Assembly: GCA_902628375.1 (NCBI GenBank)
Contig: CACOMS010000005.1
Location: forward strand, 1 to 64,000
Direction: 5' to 3'
DNA from: an uncultured SAR86 cluster bacterium
GTDB taxonomy: Bacteria > Pseudomonadota > Gammaproteobacteria > Magnimaribacterales > Magnimaribacteraceae
DNA: 64,000 nucleotides
Part shown: piece after piece, positions 48,145 through 57,689 of the stretch
Position numbering within the stretch: the stretch's first letter is position 1
Layout of the letters: each line of letters starts with the position of its first letter
Program-made: the position numbers and the translations under genes
The notes under the pieces: generated by a model
The model's input: the letters and a program-made list of their open reading frames with translations, nothing else
Database searches by the model: none
Told to the model about the DNA's origin: nothing

Positions 48145-50391
48145 ATGAAAATTACCAGAAATATAGAAGACTACATAATAAGTAAAAGCTCTTCGATTAA
48201 TGAAGCTTTAAAAAAATTAGAAGAATCTGGCTTACAAATTCTTTTTTTAGTGGATTCAAAAAAAAGACTGAGCGGGGTAGCCACGGATGGAGACATCAGA
48301 AGATGGTTACTAAAACAAGAAAAACCAGATTTAAGTTTAGAAATTTCAAATGCTTCTCAATCTACTTACGTCAGCATTCTTAAGGGAACGGGTGAGCACA
48401 AGCTCCCAAACCTTTTTTCTAGAGGAATCAGATATATTCCAATATTGGATGCAAATGGACTAATCTGCGAGGTTGCAACTGATCAATATTTTCCAATTTC
48501 TATAGGAGATAAGAAAATAGGAAAAGATCAGAGTGTATACATCATAGGAGAAATAGGAAACAATCATCAAGGCAACCTAAAGCAAGCTAAGCTTTTAATA
48601 GAAATGGCATCTGAGGCTGGAGTTGACTCAGCTAAATTCCAGATGCGATCTATGAATAGACTTTATGAAGAAGAAAATTCATTCAAGAAAAACTCCAGTA
48701 AAGACTTAGGAGCAGAATATACCCTAGATCTTTTAGATAGATTTCAATTATCAGATGATGATTTATTTAGAGCTTTTGATCATTGCAAAAAGTTCAATAT
48801 AGAGCCTTTATGTACTCCTTGGGATGAAGAAAGTTTAGAAAAGCTCAGCTCATATGGATTAACCGCTTTTAAAGTGGCATCTGCTGATTTTACTAATCAT
48901 GACCTTCTTAGAAAGGTTGCTCAAAAAAAACTTCCTATGTTTTGTTCAACTGGCATGTCTACTGAGATTGAGATAGATGAAAGTGTTTCTTTACTGAGAC
49001 ATTTAGGTTCTGAATGTATCCTTCTTCATTGTAATTCTACCTATCCTTCTCCTTATAGAGATATAAATCTTAATTATTTTAGGCGTTTGTTAAAGTATGG
49101 TTTTGATGTCGGTTATTCTGGTCATGAAAGGGGCATCTTTGTTCCTATAGCTGCCGTAGCTCTTGGAGCTTGTGTCATTGAGAAACATATAACTTTTGAT
49201 AAAGAACTTGAAGGAAATGATCACAAAGTGAGCCTACTTCCTGATGAATTGTCGCAAATGGTTAGAAATATAAGGTCTTTAGAAGAATCAATGGGCAAAT
49301 CTGGGCCAAGAGATTTATCACAAGGGGAGATGATAAACAGAGAGGTTTTAGCGAAGAGCCTTTATGCAAAAGTTGATATAGAGCAGGGGGAAAAGATACT
49401 AAGGAAAGATATAGGGATAAAGAGCCCTGGACAGGGTTTGCAGCCAAATAAATTAGATGATTTAGTTGGGAAAACATCTTATCGGAAGGTTCAAAAAGGA
49501 ACCTTCTTCTTTAATTCAGATATTGCTCAGAAACTAGAAAAAAAAGAAAAGTATATTTTTTCGCGTCCTTACGGGATACCCATTAGATATCATGATTACC
49601 AAAATCTTGCTTTAGGAACGAATCTTGATTTTGTTGAATTTCATCTTTCTTATAAGGACCTAGAAATATCTCCAGCTGATTATATTAAGTCTAAACCTGA
49701 ATTTTACTTTTCTGTTCATGCCCCTGAGCTATTCAAGGGAGACCATATCTTAGATTTATGCTCATTAGACTCTGAATATAGAGAAATTTCTTTAGATAAT
49801 ATGAAGATGGTTATTGAGCATGTCAAAGAATTAAGAAATCAATTCAATCCCCAGAAAGATCCTATACTTGTTATTAATGCAGGAGGTTGGAATAGAGATG
49901 GTTTTATAAGCAAAGAACAAAAGACTCAAAAATATCGTATTCTAAAAGAAAGTCTTTCTAATCTTGATCTTGAAAGCATTAGCTTAGCTATCCAAACTAT
50001 GCCTCCATTTCCATGGCATTTTGGAGGACAGAGCTTTCATAATCTATTTGTAGATCCAAAAGAAATAAATGATTTTTGTTCAGAGACAGGGTTAAAGGTA
50101 TGTTTGGATATATCTCATTCTATGATGGCTTGTAATTACTATGGTTGGGATTTAAAAGGCTTTATAGAAACAATTAAAGACGATATTTCTTATTTACATA
50201 TAGTCGATTGCAAAGGATTTGATGGGGAAGGTATCCAAATTGGAGAGGGCGATGTTAACTTTGAAGAATTATCAAAAACACTTAATAAAAATTGCCCCCA
50301 AGTGCCATTTATACCTGAGATTTGGCAAGGACATAAAGATAGTGGAGAGGGGTTCTGGAAGGCATTAGATTTCTTAGAGTTATATTTTTAA
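48145..50391 (+). CDS. Multidomain sialic-acid-synthase family protein: CBS-like + NeuB + SAF + TIM-barrel sugar isomerase/epimerase-like
   Basis: VDSKKRLSGVATDGDIRRWL (CBS); YIIGEIGNNHQGNLKQAKLLI...HCNSTYPSP...GYSGHERG...IEKHITFDK (NeuB); REVLAKSLYAKVDIEQGEKI (SAF); FSVHAPE...CLDISHSMMACN...HIVDCKG (TIM barrel). Confidence 0.87.
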   Translation: MKITRNIEDYIISKSSSINEALKKLEESGLQILFLVDSKKRLSGVATDGDIRRWLLKQEKPDLSLEISNASQSTYVSILKGTGEHKLPNLFSRGIRYIPILDANGLICEVATDQYFPISIGDKKIGKDQSVYIIGEIGNNHQGNLKQAKLLIEMASEAGVDSAKFQMRSMNRLYEEENSFKKNSSKDLGAEYTLDLLDRFQLSDDDLFRAFDHCKKFNIEPLCTPWDEESLEKLSSYGLTAFKVASADFTNHDLLRKVAQKKLPMFCSTGMSTEIEIDESVSLLRHLGSECILLHCNSTYPSPYRDINLNYFRRLLKYGFDVGYSGHERGIFVPIAAVALGACVIEKHITFDKELEGNDHKVSLLPDELSQMVRNIRSLEESMGKSGPRDLSQGEMINREVLAKSLYAKVDIEQGEKILRKDIGIKSPGQGLQPNKLDDLVGKTSYRKVQKGTFFFNSDIAQKLEKKEKYIFSRPYGIPIRYHDYQNLALGTNLDFVEFHLSYKDLEISPADYIKSKPEFYFSVHAPELFKGDHILDLCSLDSEYREISLDNMKMVIEHVKELRNQFNPQKDPILVINAGGWNRDGFISKEQKTQKYRILKESLSNLDLESISLAIQTMPPFPWHFGGQSFHNLFVDPKEINDFCSETGLKVCLDISHSMMACNYYGWDLKGFIETIKDDISYLHIVDCKGFDGEGIQIGEGDVNFEELSKTLNKNCPQVPFIPEIWQGHKDSGEGFWKALDFLELYF

Positions 50392-50607
50392 TTATTTATT
50401 TATCTAAGAAAATTGAATAAATACAGAGCTATTATTTTAGATCATGCAGATGAAGTTGACCTAGATTCTTTTGACTTAATTATTTACTTCAATAGAGGAA
50501 AAAAGATTGAAAATAAGGAATACGAAAGATGACAACAGATACATAATAGATGATTACTTTTTTAGATTACAAATTGAGTAGGAGGAGAGGTTTTTTAAGC
50601 GAATAAT

Positions 50608-51705
50608 ATGAAAAATGTTCTCGTTTTTAATTATATAGCTACTTGGACTCCTAGAGATCATTCTAGATACAGAATAGATAAAATCCTTGAATTAGGTATA
50701 GACATTATAGTTATATCTCCTGACTGTTCCTTTAATGCCAGTTATCATATTAACTCAGATGATCAAAAACTTGTTGAGAATAGATTTAGTAAAATTAATA
50801 AAAGTAAGGTTTTATTCTTATTTCTAAATCTAGGCATGCCTAGTTTGTGGCTTTTGAAGTCAGTAAAGAAGAACTTTTTTCAGTGGGGTTTTTACATAAA
50901 ACATCCAATCCCTGAGTCTACATATTTACCAGAATTCACATCTGGAATTAAAAAATATATTTATTTACTAAGAAGTATAATCAGGTCAATATTTTATTGG
51001 CTATTTTATAAGCTTACTTCTCGACCAGATATTTTTCTATTTGGAGGAAGCTCAATGAAGAGGACTATAGAGTATAAGATTTCTACAAGAAAAATACCTT
51101 GCCCTTCAAGCGATTTTGAGAACTTCTTAGATGCCTCTAATACGTTTACAAATAAAGAAGATAAAATTATGGTTTTTCTAGATGAATTTGGTCCTATGCA
51201 TCCTGATCAAGAACTTGTGAGGAACTATAGCGGAATAAATCCAAGCAAATCAGGTGACTATTATCACCATATTGAGTCAAGTCTAGATGTCTTATCAGAA
51301 GGTTTGAAATGTAGAACTATTATTGCTGAGCACCCTAAGGCAGATTATAAGAAATACGAGTATTTTAAAGACTTTTTTTCTATTAAAAATAAGACAGCTC
51401 AATTAGTTGGGTGTGCTGAATATGTCACATTACATAAAAGCACGGCTATTAGCTTTGCAATACTGAATAACAAAAAGATGATTTTTATAGATCCTTCAGA
51501 AGCAGCTGATCGAGAATATAGAAGAAGGGTTTCAGATTTAGCTAAATTCTTTAAATGCAATCTTTTTGATTATAGATCTCATAAAGGTGACTTAGGTTTA
51601 TATACTGCTTCGAAAGAAAGTTACGAAAAATATAAAGATCTTTTTATTAAACCAAAAGAGTGTAGTAATAATGAATCCGCTTTAATTATCAATTCCTTAT
51701 TCTGA
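50608..51705 (+). CDS. Uncharacterised polysaccharide-locus protein (possible glycosyltransferase)
   Basis: 365 aa intact ORF in the island; FLDEFGPMHPD, TIIAEHPKADYKKYEY, EYVTLHKSTAISFAI; no family confidently recognised. Confidence 0.5.
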   Translation: MKNVLVFNYIATWTPRDHSRYRIDKILELGIDIIVISPDCSFNASYHINSDDQKLVENRFSKINKSKVLFLFLNLGMPSLWLLKSVKKNFFQWGFYIKHPIPESTYLPEFTSGIKKYIYLLRSIIRSIFYWLFYKLTSRPDIFLFGGSSMKRTIEYKISTRKIPCPSSDFENFLDASNTFTNKEDKIMVFLDEFGPMHPDQELVRNYSGINPSKSGDYYHHIESSLDVLSEGLKCRTIIAEHPKADYKKYEYFKDFFSIKNKTAQLVGCAEYVTLHKSTAISFAILNNKKMIFIDPSEAADREYRRRVSDLAKFFKCNLFDYRSHKGDLGLYTASKESYEKYKDLFIKPKECSNNESALIINSLF

Positions 51706-51822
51706 TGATATATTTGAAGCCCTCTAAAGATATCTTTTGAATTTATAGAATAGTGTAGAATATTTTGGTTTATAAAGTTTTTCAGTTTAATAAACTCGAT
51801 AAACTAAAAATATTAAGAAGTT

Positions 51823-53037
51823 TTGCAAAATCACTTAGAAACATATAGATCAAATCTCCTTTTGTTAGCCTTATTTCTTTTTTTTACAGAAATTCTCCTA
51901 CCACATATATACATTTTTTATTCTAGTGCTTTCTTTACGGATGATTATTTTATGCTTAATCTTATTAATCCAGAGAATATACCCGAAGGAATTGCATATT
52001 CTTTAATTAATTTTTTGATATTTATAGGGATTTTTTATTACCTCTTACCAAGCTCTATTTCAAAGACCTCTTTGAGAAAATTAGAAAAAATCTATATCAC
52101 TTTTTTCCAAGTTCTTTTTTTAATGGCATTATGTTCTTTAGTAACAGACATTTTTCTCGGCCTTGTATTTGGAGCTGCTGAAACATCTTTTACTTCTACG
52201 AGGCCACCATGGGCTACTTTCCTTGGTTATGTTTCTGGTGCTGCAAAGCCTGCATTCTGGATGTTATTTTTAACTAGTATAATTTTATATGGTACTTTTA
52301 ATAAAAGACTTCTCTTATTAATAGCTCTTTTTATTTTGTTCGGGATAGTGATAGGGCAGAGATCAACAGCATATACTTTATTATCCATGTCAATGATGGC
52401 CTTTTGCTTTAGCCCGCACAAGATTCCTCTTTCGGCTAGTAATATAGCAGTTGCTTTAGCTATAGTTCTTTTTTCTGCACTTCTTGGCCAAATAGTGAGA
52501 ACTTCGGGTACAGAACAACTTTTTTCCGTTCTTGCTATTAGATTTTTTCAAGAGATATCTGTTTTATACTTAGCCCTAACTGATTACGAGGCTATTAATA
52601 ATATTTTGCTTCAGGATCAACCTCAAGCAATGTTGTCTCAAATGTTCTCTTTTTTAACTGGAAGAGAGTTTCTTCCTTCCTCTGTAACTCTTCCTCAATT
52701 TTGGGGCTTTGATTTTTATAATCGAGGAGGTCATTTTGTTGGATATATTTATGGATGGTTAGGTTTATCATATGGACTGGGTGCTTTTATTGGAGGGACT
52801 ATTATAAATAGTTCGTTCTTTATTATAGTTATATCAAATATTAGAAGACTTATTGTCAACTCATCCTCCTTCAGTGCTTTTATGTTCCTTCCATGGTGGT
52901 TTTTCTTGTTTCTTGAATACTTCAATAATTTAGGGTTAGATTCTTTTGTTGAAAAAGGTTTTAAGCTTTTTATTTATATTTGTTTGATTTATTCTTTTCT
53001 TGCTTTAATCAATAGATCATATACGACTATTAAATAA
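51823..53037 (+). CDS. O-antigen/capsule polymerase-like (Wzy-type) membrane protein
   Basis: About 10 TM segments, next to flippase; TTG start. Confidence 0.6.
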   Translation: MQNHLETYRSNLLLLALFLFFTEILLPHIYIFYSSAFFTDDYFMLNLINPENIPEGIAYSLINFLIFIGIFYYLLPSSISKTSLRKLEKIYITFFQVLFLMALCSLVTDIFLGLVFGAAETSFTSTRPPWATFLGYVSGAAKPAFWMLFLTSIILYGTFNKRLLLLIALFILFGIVIGQRSTAYTLLSMSMMAFCFSPHKIPLSASNIAVALAIVLFSALLGQIVRTSGTEQLFSVLAIRFFQEISVLYLALTDYEAINNILLQDQPQAMLSQMFSFLTGREFLPSSVTLPQFWGFDFYNRGGHFVGYIYGWLGLSYGLGAFIGGTIINSSFFIIVISNIRRLIVNSSSFSAFMFLPWWFFLFLEYFNNLGLDSFVEKGFKLFIYICLIYSFLALINRSYTTIK

Positions 53038-53060
53038 AGATTTATGTGGTTGTTTCTTTG

Positions 53061-54545
53061 ATGTTTAAGAACTTAGGATATAGATACATTCTGAACTCTT
53101 TTATTTTAGGCCTTAAAGCTATTGTTCTTTTTTTATTAACCTTAGTTCTAGCAAGAAGTCTTGGTCCAGAAGTATTTGGTATATTTATTTTTCTAACTAG
53201 TATATTAATTTCTGTATGGTCTATTTTAGACATTGGCATTCAGAAAGGGTTTTTTACCTTTATTTCAGAAGAAGTAAGGCCAAAAGCTTATTTTTATGGT
53301 TATGGGATGATTCTTTTAATTCAATTATTGATAATCTCCTTAGCTATATATTTTATTCCCGATGTAATTTTTGAAAAGATATTTTCAAATAATAGTAAAG
53401 AAATGGTTTGGGTTTGTTTTGCTTCTGTCTTATCTCAAAAGTCTATTCTAAACATGTCCACTCTTATAGCAGAATCAAAAAGAAAAAATATAATCGGTAA
53501 TTCTGTAGAGACAGCTAGCTATATTTTTCAGCTTTCTTTTATTTTTTATTTATTAAGTAGTTCATTTGATGAGGAGGAAATTCTATTCACTATATTTTTA
53601 GTTCAGATAAGTATAAATATAATTTTTTCCTTGATAACGATTTTATTATTAAAAGAAATATTTCTTGATTTTCTTGGCTCTATTAAGAGATTCTTTTTGG
53701 ATATCTTTTCTTATATTAAACCTTTTGCTCCTTATCTTATTTTAGGAGGTTTGGTTGCTTTTTTTGATAATTGGTTGTTGATAAGCATGGCAGGAGCAGA
53801 AGGTCAGGCTTTTTACGGTTTTTCTTTAAGATTTATAGCAATGGCTCATATAGCCTCTGCAGCTTTCTTAAATATTCTCTGGAAAGAAGTTTCTGAGGCA
53901 AGAAATCAGGGTAATCTAAACTTAATCAAAGAAATTGCTTTAGATTCAATAAACATCTTTTGGGCACTTTCATCTTCTATTGCGATAATAATTGCAGTTT
54001 ATGCAGAAGAATTAATCCTGATATTAATGGGCAAGGACTATTATCAAGCAATCTCCGTTACTCATATTTTATGTTTATATATACCTATTCATACACTTGG
54101 AGCAATTATTGTAACTTTGTATTACTCTTCGAGAAGAGCAACTGAGTTTATTATTATTAACTCTATATTTCTCATATTGGGAGTATTAATTTCTATGAAG
54201 CTTATTTCAGATTACTCTTGGGTAGGAGGATACGACCTTGGAGCTAATGGAATGGCTTTAAAATTGCTAATAATTTCAGCAGCCACACACATTACTGCCT
54301 TTTTTAGATATTTTAGAGGAATAAGTTATATTGAATTTCTGTTAAAGTTTATTTTGCCCATTATCAGTTTAGGTTCCTTGGCATTTATAATAAAAGCCTT
54401 TTTAATTATTTACTTTGATGACCTTTTGCTTCTCCTTCTTGGTGGTATCTCTTACATTTTAGTTTTATTTTTATTATTCTTTTATTCTCCTAAATTCCTT
54501 TTTTACAGATTTAACCCTTTAGAGGTGCTTAAAAAATACTTCTAA
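53061..54545 (+). CDS. Polysaccharide flippase/translocase (Wzx-type)
   Basis: YILNSFILGLKAIVLFLLTLVLARSLGPEVFGIFIFLTSI, multi-TM MATE-like; ATG 53061 preferred over GTG 53046. Confidence 0.85.
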   Translation: MFKNLGYRYILNSFILGLKAIVLFLLTLVLARSLGPEVFGIFIFLTSILISVWSILDIGIQKGFFTFISEEVRPKAYFYGYGMILLIQLLIISLAIYFIPDVIFEKIFSNNSKEMVWVCFASVLSQKSILNMSTLIAESKRKNIIGNSVETASYIFQLSFIFYLLSSSFDEEEILFTIFLVQISINIIFSLITILLLKEIFLDFLGSIKRFFLDIFSYIKPFAPYLILGGLVAFFDNWLLISMAGAEGQAFYGFSLRFIAMAHIASAAFLNILWKEVSEARNQGNLNLIKEIALDSINIFWALSSSIAIIIAVYAEELILILMGKDYYQAISVTHILCLYIPIHTLGAIIVTLYYSSRRATEFIIINSIFLILGVLISMKLISDYSWVGGYDLGANGMALKLLIISAATHITAFFRYFRGISYIEFLLKFILPIISLGSLAFIIKAFLIIYFDDLLLLLLGGISYILVLFLLFFYSPKFLFYRFNPLEVLKKYF

Positions 54546-54595
54546 TTTTAAAAAATTATCACCTTTATTTTTTCTCTTGCATACAATAGTTAGGA

Positions 54596-56554
54596 ATGTG
54601 TGGTTTTGCAGGATTCTATTCCAAAGAAAAATTTCCGCAAGAAGCTAGGGAATTATTACTTAGTATGGGCGAGGCCATAAGTCATAGAGGGCCTGACAAC
54701 ACAGGAGTATGGTTTAATAATTCAGATGGTATTGGGTTTTCTCATAGAAGACTATCAATTTTAGATTTATCAGATTCCGGCCATCAGCCAATGCCTTCTT
54801 CGAACTCTAGATATGTAATTGTCTTTAATGGTGAAATTTATAATCATGAAGAAATTAGAAATTTCTTATCAAAAAGAGGATCAAAAATCTCTTGGAAAGG
54901 GCATTCGGACACTGAAACACTAGTTAATGCTATACAGGAAATTGGTATTAAAGAAACTTTAAGAATGTGCGTTGGTATGTTTGCTTTTGCAGTATGGGAC
55001 TGTGAAAAAAAAATACTCACTCTTGCAAGAGATAGGATTGGAGAAAAACCCCTATATTATGGTTGGCAAAGCAACTCCAGGGGGCGCGCTTTCTTTTTTG
55101 GATCTGATTTAGCTAGTTTTTGTAAACATCCTGATTTTAAAGAGCAAATTGATATTAATTCTTTAGGTCAGCTTTTAAGATATAACTACATACATAGTCC
55201 CAAATCAATTTACAAAGATATTTATAAATTAGAACCAGGAAAGATACTCACTCTGAATACTAAAAACCAGGAACTATCTTTAGAAAAGTACTGGTCTATT
55301 CATGAAATTATAAGCAAAGGGATTAATAGTAAATTTAATATAGAAGATAGCCTGTTGATAAGTAATTTAGAGGAAAAACTGAAAGAATCTGTTAAGGGGC
55401 AAATGAAATCTGATGTTCCTCTTGGGGCATTCCTCTCAGGCGGCATTGACTCAAGTACTGTAGTTGCTTTAATGCAAAGCATTTCTTCAAAGCCCGTCAA
55501 AACTTTTTCTATAGGGTTTAAAGATCAATCCCACAACGAAGCTCCTAAGGCTAAAGAGATAGCTAAACATCTGCAAACAGATCATACAGAAATGTATTTA
55601 TCACCAAAGGATTGTTTAGAAATAATCCCTGAACTTAGTTCAATTTATACAGAGCCTTTTGCAGATTCTTCTCAAATCCCAACTTATTTAGTAAGTAATT
55701 TAGCCAGAAAGGAAGTTAAAGTTTCTCTTTCTGGAGATGGTGGTGATGAAATATTTGGTGGCTATAACAGATATATTAGTTCTAATAGATATTGGTCTTA
55801 TTTGAGATTGATGCCTCTTTCTGTTAGAAAAAAGATTTCACAATCCTTATTAAAAATACAGCCAAATCAGTGGGATATTATTTTTTCAAAAATTAATACC
55901 TTAATTCCTAGAACTCACAAATTAAGCCAATGGGGTGAAAAAGTACATAAAGGAGCAGAAGCTATTACTTTTAGAGATTTTGAAGATTTTTACCATTCTC
56001 TTATTTCCACCAATAATAATGCAGAAAGTCTAATAGAAAATTATAGAGAAGATAAGTTTGTTAACCCGCCTTTTAATCTTCCTTTTGAATTACCGCCAGT
56101 AGAAAGAATGATGGCCTATGATCAGACTTCTTATCTACCAGAAGATATCTTAACTAAAGTAGACAGAGCCACTATGGCAGTTAGTTTAGAAGGAAGAATT
56201 CCATTTCTAGACCATAGAATAATCGAGTTTGCTTGGAAAATGCCGCTAAATACAAAGATTAGATCAGGAATAAACAAGTGGGCTTTAAGACAAGTTCTAT
56301 ATAAATATGTTCCTAGTAATTTTTTTGAGGGCCCTAAGATGGGGTTTAGTCTTCCCTTATCAACTTGGTTGAGGGATCCCTTAAGGGATTGGGCGGAAGA
56401 ATTATTATCTTATGATTCTTTGAAAGATCATGAATACTTAAATAAAGATCTTGTCAGGTTAATATGGAAAGAGCATCTTGAAGGAAAAAAGAACCATACA
56501 AATATCCTCTGGAGTATATTAATGTTTCAATCTTGGATAAAAAGAGAAAGATAA
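54596..56554 (+). CDS. asnB: Asparagine synthase (glutamine-hydrolysing) family protein
   Basis: MCGFAGFYS Cys2 amidotransferase; ISHRGPDNTGVW; PLGAFLSGGIDSSTVVALM; SGDGGDEIFGGYNRY. Confidence 0.94.
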   Translation: MCGFAGFYSKEKFPQEARELLLSMGEAISHRGPDNTGVWFNNSDGIGFSHRRLSILDLSDSGHQPMPSSNSRYVIVFNGEIYNHEEIRNFLSKRGSKISWKGHSDTETLVNAIQEIGIKETLRMCVGMFAFAVWDCEKKILTLARDRIGEKPLYYGWQSNSRGRAFFFGSDLASFCKHPDFKEQIDINSLGQLLRYNYIHSPKSIYKDIYKLEPGKILTLNTKNQELSLEKYWSIHEIISKGINSKFNIEDSLLISNLEEKLKESVKGQMKSDVPLGAFLSGGIDSSTVVALMQSISSKPVKTFSIGFKDQSHNEAPKAKEIAKHLQTDHTEMYLSPKDCLEIIPELSSIYTEPFADSSQIPTYLVSNLARKEVKVSLSGDGGDEIFGGYNRYISSNRYWSYLRLMPLSVRKKISQSLLKIQPNQWDIIFSKINTLIPRTHKLSQWGEKVHKGAEAITFRDFEDFYHSLISTNNNAESLIENYREDKFVNPPFNLPFELPPVERMMAYDQTSYLPEDILTKVDRATMAVSLEGRIPFLDHRIIEFAWKMPLNTKIRSGINKWALRQVLYKYVPSNFFEGPKMGFSLPLSTWLRDPLRDWAEELLSYDSLKDHEYLNKDLVRLIWKEHLEGKKNHTNILWSILMFQSWIKRER

Positions 56555-56570
56555 CTAATAAGATATTGAT

Positions 56571-57689
56571 TTGAAGATAAAAAGAAAAAAGAAAATACTT
56601 ATTTGCTCCAATTATGCCTGGACTGTAAAGAATTTTAGACTTCCTCTTATTAAGTTTTTGAAGACAAAAGGGTATGAAATACATGTGTTAACCCAATTTG
56701 ATGGGCAAGAGGAATCACTAGCAACAGAATCTGAAACAGTAAGTAATTTATTTATTTCCAGGAAAGGTATTAACCCCTTTATTGATATCTTTACTTTTCT
56801 AAATTTCATTCAGTGTATTAGAAAATTAAAACCAGACATGGTCCTTTTATTTACTATCAAACCAGTAATTTATGGTTCTTTGGCGTGCTTTTTTCTAAGA
56901 ATTCCTGTAATTCCAATGATAACTGGCTTGGGAACGGTATTTATTCAAAATAATCTAATAACAAAAATTGTAAAATTTTTATACAAACTTTCTTTAAAAA
57001 GAGTTAACAGTGTTATTTTCCAAAATAATGATGATAAAGATCTTTTCTTAAGTGAGCGGCTAGTTATAAAAGGAAAAGAACAATTAGTACCTGGGTCTGG
57101 TATAGATTTAAAAGAATTTTATTATCAACCTTTACCAAAAGACCTTGTTTTTTTACTCATAGCTAGATTGATTTCAGATAAAGGAATTTATGAATATATT
57201 GAAGCTGCTAAATCAGTCAAAAAATTACATCCGGAAGTTACATTTAGGTTAATAGGTCCTTCGGGGGTTCAAAATAGGACAGCTATTTCTGATTTAGAAA
57301 TCCAAGAATGGGAGGAAGAGGGAAGTGTTGAATACATTGGTGAGGTAGAAGATGTTCGTCTATTTATTAGTACAAGCACCTGTCTTGTTTTGCCTTCCTA
57401 TAGAGAAGGAACTTCAAGAGTTCTACTAGAAGGGGCTTCAATGGGAAGACCTCTAATAGCTTCAAATGTTACCGGCTGCAAAGAAATAATAGATAACGGT
57501 GTAACGGGATTTCTTTGTGCAGTAAAAGATGCAGGAAATTTAAAGGAAAAAATTATGAAAATGATAGAATTATCGCACTCAGAAAGAGAGCTTATGGGCT
57601 TAAAGGGCAGAGAGAAAGTACAAAGAGAGTACGATCAAACAATAGTATTTGATACATATCATGATTTAATCTTAAAAAATTTAAAATAG
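56571..57689 (+). CDS. Glycosyltransferase family 4
   Basis: PMITGLGTVF, FLLIARLISDKGIYEYIEAAKSV, VLPSYREGTSRVLLEGASMGRPLIASNVTGCKEII; TTG start. Confidence 0.9.
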   Translation: MKIKRKKKILICSNYAWTVKNFRLPLIKFLKTKGYEIHVLTQFDGQEESLATESETVSNLFISRKGINPFIDIFTFLNFIQCIRKLKPDMVLLFTIKPVIYGSLACFFLRIPVIPMITGLGTVFIQNNLITKIVKFLYKLSLKRVNSVIFQNNDDKDLFLSERLVIKGKEQLVPGSGIDLKEFYYQPLPKDLVFLLIARLISDKGIYEYIEAAKSVKKLHPEVTFRLIGPSGVQNRTAISDLEIQEWEEEGSVEYIGEVEDVRLFISTSTCLVLPSYREGTSRVLLEGASMGRPLIASNVTGCKEIIDNGVTGFLCAVKDAGNLKEKIMKMIELSHSERELMGLKGREKVQREYDQTIVFDTYHDLILKNLK

